Shown here one piece after another: positions 52,679-61,485 of a DNA stretch of 64,000 nucleotides. Under the pieces are notes generated by a model. It was not told the origin of the DNA. It did not search any database and saw only the letters and a program-made list of their open reading frames with translations. The translations under genes and the position numbers were made by a program. This DNA comes from an uncultured Oscillospiraceae bacterium (GTDB taxonomy: Bacteria; Bacillota; Clostridia; Oscillospirales; Oscillospiraceae): NCBI GenBank assembly GCA_934565655.1, contig CAKTIE010000001.1, positions 186,001-250,000 of the forward strand, in the 5' to 3' direction. The first letter of the stretch is position 1. Each line of letters begins with the position of its first letter.

Positions 52679-52707
52679 GGAGATGTGACTGTGCAAGTCA
52701 CGTCTCC
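52679..52707 (+). promoter_or_regulatory. Stem-loop at the 5' end of the nrdD leader
   Basis: GGAGATGTGACT, GTGCA loop, AGTCACGTCTCC, then ATTTTATTTTT. It spans the predicted transcription start, so in RNA it may be a shortened 5' hairpin; in DNA terms it could stop transcription coming from upstream. Confidence 0.5.
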
Positions 52708-52762
52708 ATTTTATTTTTCGCCCATGACCGGGCGCTGTATACGAGAGAGGGAGGAACATCAC

Positions 52763-55147
52763 ATGTACCGGGTAACGAAACGAGACGGAACCATCGCCGA
52801 ATTTGATATCGCCAAGATCAGCGCGGCCATTACCAAGGCCTTTGACGCCATGGGCAAGCAGTATCATCCCAGCGTCATGGACATGCTGGCCCTGCGTGTC
52901 ACGGCGGAGTTCGAGCCCAAGATCAAGGACGAGCTGGTGGCCGTGGAGGACATTCAGGACTGCGTGGAAAAGGTGCTGTCCGAGGCGGGCTACGCCGATG
53001 TGGCCAAGGCCTACATCCTGTACCGCAAGCAGCGGGAGAAGGTCCGCAACGTGGGCAGCGCCCTGCTGAACTATAAGGATCTGGTGGACAACTATCTGCA
53101 GATCAACGACTGGCGCGTGAAGGAGAACTCCACCGTCACCTATTCCGTGGGCGGTCTGATTCTGTCCAACTCCGGCGCCATCACCGCCAATTACTGGCTC
53201 AGCGAGATCTACGATCCCGAGGTGGCCGAGGCCCACCGCAACGCCGACCTGCATCTCCATGATCTGAGCATGCTGACCGGCTACTGCGCCGGTTGGAGCC
53301 TGAAGCAGCTGATCCAGGAGGGCCTGGGCGGCGTGGTGGGCAAGATCACGTCCTCCCCCGCCAGCCATCTGAGCACCCTGTGCAACCAGATGGTGAACTT
53401 CCTGGGCATCATGCAGAACGAGTGGGCCGGCGCCCAGGCGTTCTCCTCCTTCGATACTTACCTGGCGCCCTTCGTCAAGGTGGACAACCTGACCCAGAAG
53501 GAGGTCAAGCAGTGCATCCAGTCCTTCGTCTACGGCGTCAATACGCCCTCCCGCTGGGGCACCCAGGCGCCCTTCAGCAACATCACGCTGGACTGGACCG
53601 TGCCCCGTGACCTGAAGGATCAGCCTGCCATCGTGGGCGGCCGCGAGCGCGACTTCACCTATGGCGACTGCCAGAAGGAAATGGACATGGTCAACAAGGC
53701 CTTCATCGAGATCATGATCGAGGGCGACGCCAATGGCCGCGGCTTCCAGTACCCCATCCCCACCTACTCCATCACCCGCGACTTCGACTGGAGCGAGACC
53801 GAGAACAACAAGCTCCTGTTTGAGATGACCGCCAAATACGGCACGCCCTACTTCTCCAACTACATCAACTCCGATATGGAGCCCAACGATGTGCGTTCCA
53901 TGTGCTGCCGTCTGCGCCTTGACCTGCGCGAGCTGCGGAAGAAGTCCGGCGGCTTCTTCGGCTCCGGCGAGTCCACCGGCTCCGTGGGCGTGGTCACCAT
54001 CAACCTGCCCCGTATCGCCTATCTGGCGGAGAACGAGGCCGACTTCTATGCCCGTCTGGACAAGCTGATGGACATTGCCGCCCGTTCCCTGAAAACCAAG
54101 CGCACCGTTATCACCAAGCTGCTGAACGCGGGATTGTATCCCTATACCAAGCGGTATCTGGGCACCTTCGACAACCACTTCTCCACCATCGGCCTGATCG
54201 GCATGAACGAGGTGGGCCTGAACGCCAACTGGCTGCGGAAGGATTTGACCCATCCCGAGACGCAGGCTTTTGCCAAGGACGTGCTGAACCACATGCGTGA
54301 GCGTCTCAGCGACTATCAGGAGATGTACGGCGACCTCTATAATCTGGAGGCCACCCCTGCCGAGTCCACCACCTACCGCTTCGCCAAGCACGACAAGAAG
54401 CACTATCCCGACATCATCACCGCCAACGAGAACGGCACCCCCTACTACACCAACTCCAGCCACCTGCCCGTGGGCTATACCGAGGACATCTTCTCCGCCC
54501 TGGACGTGCAGGACGAGCTGCAGACCCTGTATACCTCCGGCACCGTGTTCCACGCCTTCCTGGGCGAGAAGCTGCCGGATTGGAAGGCGGCCGCCCAGCT
54601 GGTGCGCAAGATCGCCGAGAACTATAAGCTGCCCTATTACACCCTGTCCCCCACCTATTCCGTGTGCAAAAACCACGGCTATCTGTCCGGCGAGGTGTCT
54701 GTCTGCCCCGAGTGCGGCGAGCGTACCGAGATTTACAGCCGCATCACCGGCTACTATCGCCCGGTGCAGAACTGGAACGACGGCAAGGCCCAGGAGTTCA
54801 AGGATCGCAAGGTCTACGATATCGGCCACTCCCACCTGACCCATCAGGGCGTGCTGCATCCCGACGTGAAGCCGGAGCAGCCTGCCGCTCCCGCTGAGGA
54901 GCCTGCGGCCAACGCCCACGGCGAGGTGAAGCTGTTCGCCACCCGCACCTGCCCCAATTGCAAGCAGGCGGAAAAGCTGCTGGCCGAGGCCGGTATCCCC
55001 TTCACCCGTCTGCTGGCGGAGGAGAACGGCGCAGAGGCCGCCCGCCTTGGCATCCGTCAGGCTCCCACGCTGGTGGTGGGCGACGGCGAGGATAAGTATG
55101 TGGGCCTCGGCGCGGTGCGGAAGTTCATCGCGGAGTACAACGCCTGA
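52763..55147 (+). CDS. nrdD: Anaerobic ribonucleoside-triphosphate reductase with a C-terminal glutaredoxin-like domain
   Basis: Reduces ribonucleoside triphosphates for DNA synthesis without oxygen. 794 aa. N-terminal ATP-cone (about 1-95, allosteric), ten-stranded barrel, zinc site with CPECG, glycyl radical at G663 (RITGYY). After a Pro/Ala-rich linker (about 695-720) comes a glutaredoxin/NrdH-like domain with CPNC at 730-733 and QAPTLVV. This fused domain suggests thiol-based reduction rather than formate (inference). GGGAGGAAC precedes the ATG; a frame open further upstream overlaps the promoter leader. Confidence 0.94.
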   Translation: MYRVTKRDGTIAEFDIAKISAAITKAFDAMGKQYHPSVMDMLALRVTAEFEPKIKDELVAVEDIQDCVEKVLSEAGYADVAKAYILYRKQREKVRNVGSALLNYKDLVDNYLQINDWRVKENSTVTYSVGGLILSNSGAITANYWLSEIYDPEVAEAHRNADLHLHDLSMLTGYCAGWSLKQLIQEGLGGVVGKITSSPASHLSTLCNQMVNFLGIMQNEWAGAQAFSSFDTYLAPFVKVDNLTQKEVKQCIQSFVYGVNTPSRWGTQAPFSNITLDWTVPRDLKDQPAIVGGRERDFTYGDCQKEMDMVNKAFIEIMIEGDANGRGFQYPIPTYSITRDFDWSETENNKLLFEMTAKYGTPYFSNYINSDMEPNDVRSMCCRLRLDLRELRKKSGGFFGSGESTGSVGVVTINLPRIAYLAENEADFYARLDKLMDIAARSLKTKRTVITKLLNAGLYPYTKRYLGTFDNHFSTIGLIGMNEVGLNANWLRKDLTHPETQAFAKDVLNHMRERLSDYQEMYGDLYNLEATPAESTTYRFAKHDKKHYPDIITANENGTPYYTNSSHLPVGYTEDIFSALDVQDELQTLYTSGTVFHAFLGEKLPDWKAAAQLVRKIAENYKLPYYTLSPTYSVCKNHGYLSGEVSVCPECGERTEIYSRITGYYRPVQNWNDGKAQEFKDRKVYDIGHSHLTHQGVLHPDVKPEQPAAPAEEPAANAHGEVKLFATRTCPNCKQAEKLLAEAGIPFTRLLAEENGAEAARLGIRQAPTLVVGDGEDKYVGLGAVRKFIAEYNA

Positions 55148-55173
55148 GAATCATAATTCCTCATATCAAACCG

Positions 55174-55199
55174 AAAAGCCCCCTTTCAGGGGGCTTTTT
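55174..55199 (+). terminator. Terminator of nrdD
   Basis: AAAAGCCCCC TTTCA GGGGGCTTTTT. Confidence 0.9.
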
Positions 55200-55220
55200 C
55201 CGGAAGTGAAGGAGACCTGT

Positions 55221-55296
55221 GTAGGGGGCGGCGTCCTCGACGCCCCGCTGTTTTACCGAAGAAGCCGTGCGGGCCGTCGGGGACGCCGGCCCCTAC
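55221..55296. repeat. GTAGGGGCGG-type interspersed palindrome
   Basis: Ends GTAGGGGGCGGCGTC and GACGCCGGCCCCTAC are inverted; interior CGACGCCCCGC and GGGCCGTCGGGG also pair. Short relatives occur at 13387-13413 and about 56291-56315. Confidence 0.7.
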
Positions 55297-55336
55297 GCAT
55301 ATTTACCGATAGATACAACATAAGGAGGCAACCTCT

Positions 55337-56245
55337 ATGCATGATATCATCGTGGTGGGCGGCGGCCCTGCCGGACTGACGGCGGCGCTGTATGCCGCCC
55401 GGGCAGGAAAGACCGTGGCCGTGGCCGAGCGGGAGAATACCGGCGGCCAGATCGTCTATTCCCCGCTGGTGGAGAACTATCCCGCCGTGCCTGCCATGTC
55501 CGGCGCGGATTTCGCCCAGAAGCTCACCGAGCAGGTAGGGGCCCTGGGCGTGGAGATCATCTATGACGAGGTCACGGGCCTTGCCCGTGACGGCGAGGGC
55601 TTCATCGTCCGCTGCGACGGCGGCGAACACCGCTGCCGCGCGGTGGTGCTGGCCACCGGTGCGGCCCATCGCCATCTGGGCCTTCCTGGCGAGGAGGATC
55701 TGGTGGGCTGCGGCGTGTCCTACTGCGCCGTGTGCGATGGCGCGTTCTATACCGGCCGGGACGTGGCGGTGGTGGGCGGCGGCGATACCGCCCTGCAGGA
55801 CGCCCTGTTTCTGGCTAACAGCTGTCATCATGTGACCTTGATTCACCGCCGTGATCGGCTTCGCGGCGAGATGCGTCTGGTGCGCCAGGTGGAGAAGAGG
55901 GGGAATATCACCATCCTTTACAGCCATACAGTGGAAGAACTGCATGCGACCAATGGTGAGTTGTCCGGCATTGCGGTAAAAAATGTAAAGACCAATGCAA
56001 CACAGACGCTGACGGTGGATGGTCTTTTTGTTGCCGTGGGCCAGCTGCCCCAGAGCGCCCCCTTCGCGGCGCTGGTGAACACTGACGGCGGCTACTATCA
56101 GGCGGGGGAGGATACCCTGACCGGCTGTGAAGGCGTGTTTGCCGCCGGTGACGGCCGGGTGAAGTCCGTCCGCCAGCTGACCACCGCCGTAGGCGACGGC
56201 GCGGTGGCGGGTCTGGCCGCCTGCCGGTATGTGGACGCGCTGTAA
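55337..56245 (+). CDS. trxB: Thioredoxin reductase-like FAD oxidoreductase
   Basis: 302 aa. FAD motif GGGPAGL, redox-active CAVCDG, NAD(P) motif GGGDTALQ and the FAAGDGR signature near the end. AAGGAGG precedes the ATG. It lies directly after nrdD and could recycle the fused glutaredoxin-like domain; NADPH versus NADH or ferredoxin as donor cannot be told. Confidence 0.93.
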   Translation: MHDIIVVGGGPAGLTAALYAARAGKTVAVAERENTGGQIVYSPLVENYPAVPAMSGADFAQKLTEQVGALGVEIIYDEVTGLARDGEGFIVRCDGGEHRCRAVVLATGAAHRHLGLPGEEDLVGCGVSYCAVCDGAFYTGRDVAVVGGGDTALQDALFLANSCHHVTLIHRRDRLRGEMRLVRQVEKRGNITILYSHTVEELHATNGELSGIAVKNVKTNATQTLTVDGLFVAVGQLPQSAPFAALVNTDGGYYQAGEDTLTGCEGVFAAGDGRVKSVRQLTTAVGDGAVAGLAACRYVDAL

Positions 56246-56359
56246 GCGCGGAGAGGTTTCGTCCCTGCGAAATTTTATCGGCAGTCAGCCGTAGGGCGGG
56301 GTGACCACACCCCGCCGCCGTATGAGCCGCTGTGCTCAAAAACCATAAAATATTTCTCA

Positions 56360-56396
56360 TGACGCGGCGTTGGGTATTGCTTGTGACGCTGCGTCA
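56360..56396 (+). promoter_or_regulatory. TGACGC-type operator pair upstream of the MerR gene
   Basis: A perfect palindrome TGACGC-T-GCGTCA (56384-56396) overlaps a TTGTGA -35-like sequence, with TACCAT further on. A near copy TGACGCGGCGTT (56360-56371) lies 24 bases upstream. Likely the autoregulatory site of the MerR protein. A GGCGGGGTG/CACCCCGCC hairpin lies before it. Confidence 0.55.
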
Positions 56397-56431
56397 TGTG
56401 CTACCATGGCTCCATAAGGAGGTGAAACGCT

Positions 56432-57154
56432 ATGTCCAAATACACCACGGGTGAGCTGGCGAAGCTGTGCGGCGTCACCGTGCGTACGGTGCAGTACTAC
56501 GACAGCCGGGGCATCCTGATCCCCACAGAGTTGTCCGAGGGCGGACGACGGCTGTATACGGACGGCGATCTGCGGCAGCTGCGGGTCATCTGCTTCCTGC
56601 GGGATATGGGCCTGCCCATCGACGCCATCGCCCAGCTGCTGGCGGAGGAGGAGCCGGGCCGGGTGGTGGAGCTGCTGCTGGAGCAGCAGGAGCAGGCGCT
56701 GCGTCAGGAGCTGGCCCGGAGCCAGTCCCGGCTGGAAAAGCTGGAGGAGCTGCGCCGCCAAGTGAAGCAGCCGGCGTTTTCCGTGGAATCCATCGGTGAC
56801 ATAGCGTATCTGATGGAGCGACGCACACAACTGAAACGGGTGCATACCACCATGCTGCTGGCGGGCGTCCCTATGTCGCTGCTGGAGGTGACGGGGATCA
56901 TCCTGTGGATCGTCACCGGCGTCTGGTGGCCCTTTGTGGTGTACCTGCTGCTGTCGGTGCCCTTTGGCGTTCTGATCAGCCGGTACTATTTCCGGCGGGT
57001 GGCCTATCTCTGTCCCCAGTGCCACACGGTGTTCCGTCCGGCGCTGCGGGAGGCGTTCTTCGCCCGGCATACGCCCTCGGCCCGGAAGCTGACCTGCACC
57101 TGCTGCGGCTACCACGGCTTCTGCGTGGAGACGACGGGAGGTGACGGGGCATGA
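56432..57154 (+). CDS. MerR-family regulator with membrane segments and a C-terminal zinc ribbon
   Basis: 240 aa. Winged HTH of the MerR family (YTTGELAKLCGVTVRTVQYYD), coiled-coil dimer helix (VVELLLEQQEQALRQELARS), then two hydrophobic segments (about 150-190), and a tail with CPQC and CTCCGYHGFC, a zinc-ribbon arrangement. The effector domain is therefore membrane-anchored, unusual for MerR proteins. AAGGAGG upstream. Stop overlaps the CPBP gene (ATGA), so the two are coupled. Confidence 0.88.
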   Translation: MSKYTTGELAKLCGVTVRTVQYYDSRGILIPTELSEGGRRLYTDGDLRQLRVICFLRDMGLPIDAIAQLLAEEEPGRVVELLLEQQEQALRQELARSQSRLEKLEELRRQVKQPAFSVESIGDIAYLMERRTQLKRVHTTMLLAGVPMSLLEVTGIILWIVTGVWWPFVVYLLLSVPFGVLISRYYFRRVAYLCPQCHTVFRPALREAFFARHTPSARKLTCTCCGYHGFCVETTGGDGA

Positions 57155-57921
57155 AGCGGTTTCTGACCAGGTATCGCGGCACCCTGCGCTTTACGCTGGC
57201 GCTGCTGCCTGTCGCCGCGGCGGCGGGCTATCTGATGCTCCGCTATCAGCTGGCGCTGTACGACAAAGCCACATTGGCTGCCATGGTGGCCCAGCTGGGT
57301 AGCACCACGGCGCTGCTGGCCATCGGCACGGTGCAGACGGTGGTTTACGCCGCCGTGGCCAGCTTCTTCGGGTATATTCTGGCGGAGAAGCTGGGGCTGA
57401 TGGGGCCTTTCCGGCGGGAAAAGCGGCCCCTGCTGCGGACACTGGCAGTGTCGCTCCCGCTGGGCGCGCTGTTCAGCCTGGACTACTGGACGTTCGGCGC
57501 ATGGCTGCCCGGTACGGCGGTACAGGATTCCGCGGCGGCGGGACTGACGGCGTGGGGCTGGTCGTCCGCCATCCTGTACGGCGGCGTGATAGAGGAGCTC
57601 CTCATGCGGCTGTTCCTCATGAGCCTGCTGGCCTTCCTGGGCTGGAGGCTGTTCTTCCGCCGGGAGAAGCAGCCGCCCACCGGCGTGATCATGGCGGCTA
57701 ACGTACTGGCGGCGCTGCTGTTCGCGGCGGGGCATCTGCCTGCCACGGTGGGCGTGTTCGGTACGCTGACGCCGCTGCTGCTGGTGCGGTGCTTCCTGCT
57801 GAACGGCGGCTTCGGACTGGTGTTCGGGCGGCTGTACCGGAAGTACGGCATCCAGTACGCCATGCTCAGCCACGCGCTGCTGCACATCGTCAGCAAGCTG
57901 ATCTGGACGGTATTTGCATAA
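57151..57921 (+). CDS. CPBP family intramembrane metalloprotease
   Basis: 256 aa, about eight membrane segments. CPBP motifs: EELLMR (EExxxR), FAAGHLP and LSHALLH. Related proteins process CAAX proteins or bacteriocin peptides; in Firmicutes many are of unknown substrate. Translationally coupled to the membrane-anchored MerR regulator, which could be its substrate or its controller (inference). Confidence 0.88.
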   Translation: MKRFLTRYRGTLRFTLALLPVAAAAGYLMLRYQLALYDKATLAAMVAQLGSTTALLAIGTVQTVVYAAVASFFGYILAEKLGLMGPFRREKRPLLRTLAVSLPLGALFSLDYWTFGAWLPGTAVQDSAAAGLTAWGWSSAILYGGVIEELLMRLFLMSLLAFLGWRLFFRREKQPPTGVIMAANVLAALLFAAGHLPATVGVFGTLTPLLLVRCFLLNGGFGLVFGRLYRKYGIQYAMLSHALLHIVSKLIWTVFA

Positions 57922-57922
57922 G

Positions 57923-57953
57923 AAAAGCGCTGGCCGCCGGTCAGCGCTTTTTT
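57923..57953 (+). terminator. Terminator of the MerR-CPBP pair
   Basis: AAAAGCGCTGGCC GCC GGTCAGCGCTTTTTT. Confidence 0.88.
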
Positions 57954-58022
57954 CCGCCAAGGGAGTTGCCAAGGGACGCGATATCGGGTATGATGGAGAA
58001 AAACAGGGGAGGGACGCACCAA

Positions 58023-58958
58023 ATGGTTGACATAACGCTATACGCCGCGCCCATGGAGGGCTTGACCACTTATCTGTGGCGGCAGGCTCATCGGGAGATC
58101 TTCGGCGGCGTGGACAAGTATTTCACGCCGTTCCTGTCACCCAACGCCAACCTGTGCTTCCAGCGGAAGGAGCTGGATGAGATACAGGGAGAGCCGGACA
58201 CGGTGCCGCAGCTGCTGACCAACCGGAGCGAGCACTTCGTCTGGGCGGCGCGGGAATTGCAGGCGCGGGGATATGGCGAGGTCAACTTCAATCTGGGCTG
58301 TCCCTCCGGAACGGTGACGGCCAAGCGCAAGGGCTCCGGCCTACTGGCCTGTCCGGAGGAGCTGGAGCGGTGTCTGGACGGCATCTTCGACGCGCTGCCG
58401 GACATGCGGGTGTCCGTCAAGACCCGCATCGGGAAGAATGACCCGGCGGAGTGGGAAGCGCTGCTGGCGCTGTACAGCCGCTACCCCATCCATGAGCTGA
58501 TCGTGCACCCCCGCGTTCAGAAGGAGTTCTATAAGGGCACCGTCCACCGGGACGCCTTCGACCGGGCGCTGGCGGCCTATCCGGGGCGGCTGGTGTATAA
58601 CGGCGACCTGTTCACGGCGGCGGACGTAACGGCGTTTCAGATGCAGTATCCCCAGGTGGATACGGTGATGGCGGGCCGGGGGCTGATGGCCGATCCCGCG
58701 CTGGGGCGGCGGCTCCATGGCGGCGCGGCGACCTCCCGGCAGGAGCTGGAGACGCTGCATGACCGGCTGCTGGAGGGCTATCGCCAGCGCCTCAGCGGTA
58801 CGCCGCCGGTGCTGCACCGGATGCGCGAGCTGTGGAACTATCTCAGCCTGCATTATGAGGGGGCGGAGCGGCCCCTGAAGGCCATCCGCAAGGCCAGTGA
58901 CCTGACCGCCTATGAGACGGCGGCGAAGGAGATTCTGCGGAACTGCCCGGTGAAATAA
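58023..58958 (+). CDS. dus: tRNA-dihydrouridine synthase family protein
   Basis: 311 aa FMN TIM barrel. LYAAPMEGLT start motif, catalytic cysteine in NFNLGCPSGTV, KTRIG, HPR and NGDLFT. Reduces uridines in the tRNA D-loop. GGGAGGG lies 8 bases before the chosen ATG; upstream ATGs at about 57990 are in frame but would place that site inside the gene. Confidence 0.9.
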   Translation: MVDITLYAAPMEGLTTYLWRQAHREIFGGVDKYFTPFLSPNANLCFQRKELDEIQGEPDTVPQLLTNRSEHFVWAARELQARGYGEVNFNLGCPSGTVTAKRKGSGLLACPEELERCLDGIFDALPDMRVSVKTRIGKNDPAEWEALLALYSRYPIHELIVHPRVQKEFYKGTVHRDAFDRALAAYPGRLVYNGDLFTAADVTAFQMQYPQVDTVMAGRGLMADPALGRRLHGGAATSRQELETLHDRLLEGYRQRLSGTPPVLHRMRELWNYLSLHYEGAERPLKAIRKASDLTAYETAAKEILRNCPVK

Positions 58959-58991
58959 AGAAGAGACCGGCGAATGCCGGTCTCTTCTTTA
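58957..58991 (+). terminator. Terminator of dus
   Basis: AAGAAGAGACCGGC GAAT GCCGGTCTCTTCTTT; near-perfect stem overlapping the dus stop codon region. Confidence 0.88.
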
Positions 58992-59012
58992 TTTCCGATA
59001 TAAAAAGCCATT

Positions 59013-59140
59013 GGCTCCCTTGTGTAAAGGGAGCTGTCACCAAAGGTGACTGAGGGATTGTCCAATTCATGAAGAGGTTTCGGACAACCCCTCCGTCACG
59101 GCTTACGCCGTGCCACCTCCCCTTACACAGGGGAGGCTTT
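59013..59140. repeat. Interspersed MITE-like repeat, copy 2
   Basis: Outer arms GGCTCCCTTGTGTAAAGGGA and CCTTACACAGGGGAGGCTTT; inner hairpins GTCACCAAAGGTGAC and CACGGCTTACGCCGTG with GAGGGATTGTC and GACAACCCCTC. Same blocks as 52393-52545. It fills the gap between the dus terminator and the PII-like gene. Confidence 0.82.
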
Positions 59141-59144
59141 GTCT

Positions 59145-59822
59145 TTATTCGTCGTCCAGCCGCCGCAGGCCTGCCACGTCGGACACGGGCAGCGAGAAGC
59201 TGATGGCGCCCGCCGGAGTAGAAGGACCGGCATCCTTGTTGATGGCGTTCATGATGGCGGCTTTCTCCTTGCCGCTGGCCACAATGTAGATCACGTCCTT
59301 TTCATTGGCCAGCGTTACGCCGAAGAATTTCTCCGTGCCGATAGCGCCGGTGCCCTTGGCGTGCAGCACCGTGCCGCCGCCTGCGCCCGCGCTGCGGGCC
59401 GCGTCCATCACCATGTCGGAGTGACCCTCGTTCAGGATCACCACGATCAGTTCATAATCAAAGTTCATTGTCGGTACACCTCCTCCGGTGGCGGCCTTGC
59501 CGCTGTCTGTCAGATACGCCAGCGTCCGCCCGCTGCTGACGCTTTTCAGGGGCACGGCCAGCATCAGGCCGTTGCCGGGAATGTCGATAAAAAGCTTGCG
59601 CTTGGCGGTGCGGAACAGCTGCTTCATGGTATCTGTTCCCACCACCGCGCCGGTGACGGCCTTCTCCGTCCGGGACAGGCCGTACAGCGCCAGCTGCTGG
59701 GGCGTGGCGGTGCCCCGTCCCATCATGGTGGTCACCAGATTCAATCCGGCGTCCCGGTACAGGGCCGCCATATCCTCCGCCCGCTCGCGGTCAGTTATGC
59801 TCATTAAGTAGTAAAGCTCCAT
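59145..59822 (-). CDS. Tandem PII-like signalling protein
   Basis: 225 aa built of two PII-like halves: about 1-100 (ELYYLMSITDRERAEDM ... GNGLMLAVPLKSV) and 120-219 (YELIVVILNEGHSDMVMDAA ... PAGAISFSLPVSDV); the second half is better conserved. GnlK/GlnB uridylylation T-loop features are absent. It begins 1 base after the stop of the DUF1538 membrane gene, the usual pairing of these families, so it probably gates or senses that transporter. Confidence 0.85.
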   Translation of the reverse strand: MELYYLMSITDRERAEDMAALYRDAGLNLVTTMMGRGTATPQQLALYGLSRTEKAVTGAVVGTDTMKQLFRTAKRKLFIDIPGNGLMLAVPLKSVSSGRTLAYLTDSGKAATGGGVPTMNFDYELIVVILNEGHSDMVMDAARSAGAGGGTVLHAKGTGAIGTEKFFGVTLANEKDVIYIVASGKEKAAIMNAINKDAGPSTPAGAISFSLPVSDVAGLRRLDDE

Positions 59823-59823
59823 G

Positions 59824-61350
59824 TCAGGCCACCTCCCACAGCTCGATGACGCCCTCGTCGCTGAATACGGGCGCGGTCTCCTGCGCCTTGTTGCGGCGGG
59901 TCTTGACGACGTAAATCGCGCCCATCACCTGCACCACGATCAGGGGCATCATGGCCACCAGCGCCACAAGGCCGAAGGCGTCGGTCATGGTGTTGCCGCC
60001 CAGCGCCGTCGTCGCGCCCATGGCAAAGGGCAGCATGAACGTGGCCGTCAGCGGGCCGGAGGCCACGCCGCCGGAGTCGAAGGCGATGGCGGTGAAGATG
60101 CTGGGAACAAAGAAGCTGAGGCCCAGCGCGATGATGTAGCCCGGCAGCACGAACCACAGGATGGAGATACCGGTCAGCACCCGCACCATGGCAAGTCCCA
60201 TGGCGGCGGCTACGGCGATGGACAGGCTCATGCCCATGGCCCTGGAGGAGATGGCGCCGGCGCTTAGCTCCTCCACCTGCTTGTTCAGCACATGGACGGC
60301 GGGCTCGGCGTTGATGATGAACCAGCCCATCAGCGTGGCCAGCGGGATCAGCAGAAGGCCCAGACCCTCGTCCACGATGACGCCGCCCAGCACATAGCCC
60401 AAGGAGGAGAAGCCCACGTTGACGCCGGTCAGGAACAGCACCAGACCAACGTATGTATAGCCCACACCGATGAGGATGCGCAGCAGCGGCAGCTTCCGCA
60501 GGTGCAGCGAAAACACCTGGAACAGCAGGAAGAACACGCAGATGGGCAGCAGGGCAATGGCCACCTCGCCCATCATGGCGGGCAGCTCCTCCAGATAGCT
60601 GTGGCCCACGGTGATGGTGGTCTCGAAGCTGTCCACCACCGTTTCGCTGGCGGCGGCTGTGTTTTCCGGATACAGGAAGCCCAGCAGCAGCACCGCCAGA
60701 ATGGGGCCGATGGAGCACAGCGCCACCAGACCGAAGCTGTCGGACTTGGCCTTTTCGTCGCTTCGGATGGAGGCGACGCCAACGCCCAACGCCATGATGA
60801 AGGGGACTGTCATCGGCCCGGTGGTGACGCCGCCGGAGTCAAAGGCCACCGACAGAAAGTCCGGGTCGGACAGGGTGGCCAGAATAAACACGATGGCATA
60901 GAACACCAGCAGCAGCGTCCGCAGGGAGATGCCCAGCAGGATGCGCAGCATGCAGATGGTCAGGAAGATCCCCACACCCACGGACACCGTCAGGATCAGC
61001 ACGGTCTTGTCGATGCCCGGTACGTTCTGGGCCAGCACCTGCAGGTCAGGCTCAGCAACGGTGATGACCACGCCCAGAAGGAAGGCCAGCACCAGGATGA
61101 GCCACAGGCGGCGGGACTTGGTCATTTTCGCGCCCACCAGATTGCCCATCTGGGTCATGGACAGCTCCGCGCCCAGGGTGAACAGGCCCATGCCCACGAT
61201 CAGCAGCACCGCGCCCACTAGAAAGGCCAGCATCAGACCGCTGCCCACGGGGAGGAAGAAAAAGCACAGCACCGCCACGATAATGGTGATGGGCAGTACG
61301 GAGTCCACCGCTTCTTTCAGTTTACTGTTGATGATTTTACGACTGGTCAA
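59824..61350 (-). CDS. DUF1538 membrane protein, internally duplicated
   Basis: 508 aa with 12 or more hydrophobic segments. Two similar halves each carry AFDSGGVxxGP (SVAFDSGGVTTGPMT and AIAFDSGGVASGPLT) and a DxFGLVAL motif, so the protein is a fused repeat. Transport function is likely but the substrate is unknown. Start codon is TTG at 61350, with AAGGAG 7 bases upstream. Followed by the tandem PII-like gene. Confidence 0.88.
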   Translation of the reverse strand: MTSRKIINSKLKEAVDSVLPITIIVAVLCFFFLPVGSGLMLAFLVGAVLLIVGMGLFTLGAELSMTQMGNLVGAKMTKSRRLWLILVLAFLLGVVITVAEPDLQVLAQNVPGIDKTVLILTVSVGVGIFLTICMLRILLGISLRTLLLVFYAIVFILATLSDPDFLSVAFDSGGVTTGPMTVPFIMALGVGVASIRSDEKAKSDSFGLVALCSIGPILAVLLLGFLYPENTAAASETVVDSFETTITVGHSYLEELPAMMGEVAIALLPICVFFLLFQVFSLHLRKLPLLRILIGVGYTYVGLVLFLTGVNVGFSSLGYVLGGVIVDEGLGLLLIPLATLMGWFIINAEPAVHVLNKQVEELSAGAISSRAMGMSLSIAVAAAMGLAMVRVLTGISILWFVLPGYIIALGLSFFVPSIFTAIAFDSGGVASGPLTATFMLPFAMGATTALGGNTMTDAFGLVALVAMMPLIVVQVMGAIYVVKTRRNKAQETAPVFSDEGVIELWEVA

Positions 61351-61485
61351 GGTAACGCTCCTTTTCTTGAGTTTGATAGTGGCGCGCCGTTATCCGGTGC
61401 GCCACGCATATATCTGATTTTAGTATACAATAAAACACCGATACAAGCAAGTTAAAACCTTGACAAAGAGGAAAAAGTTTACATT

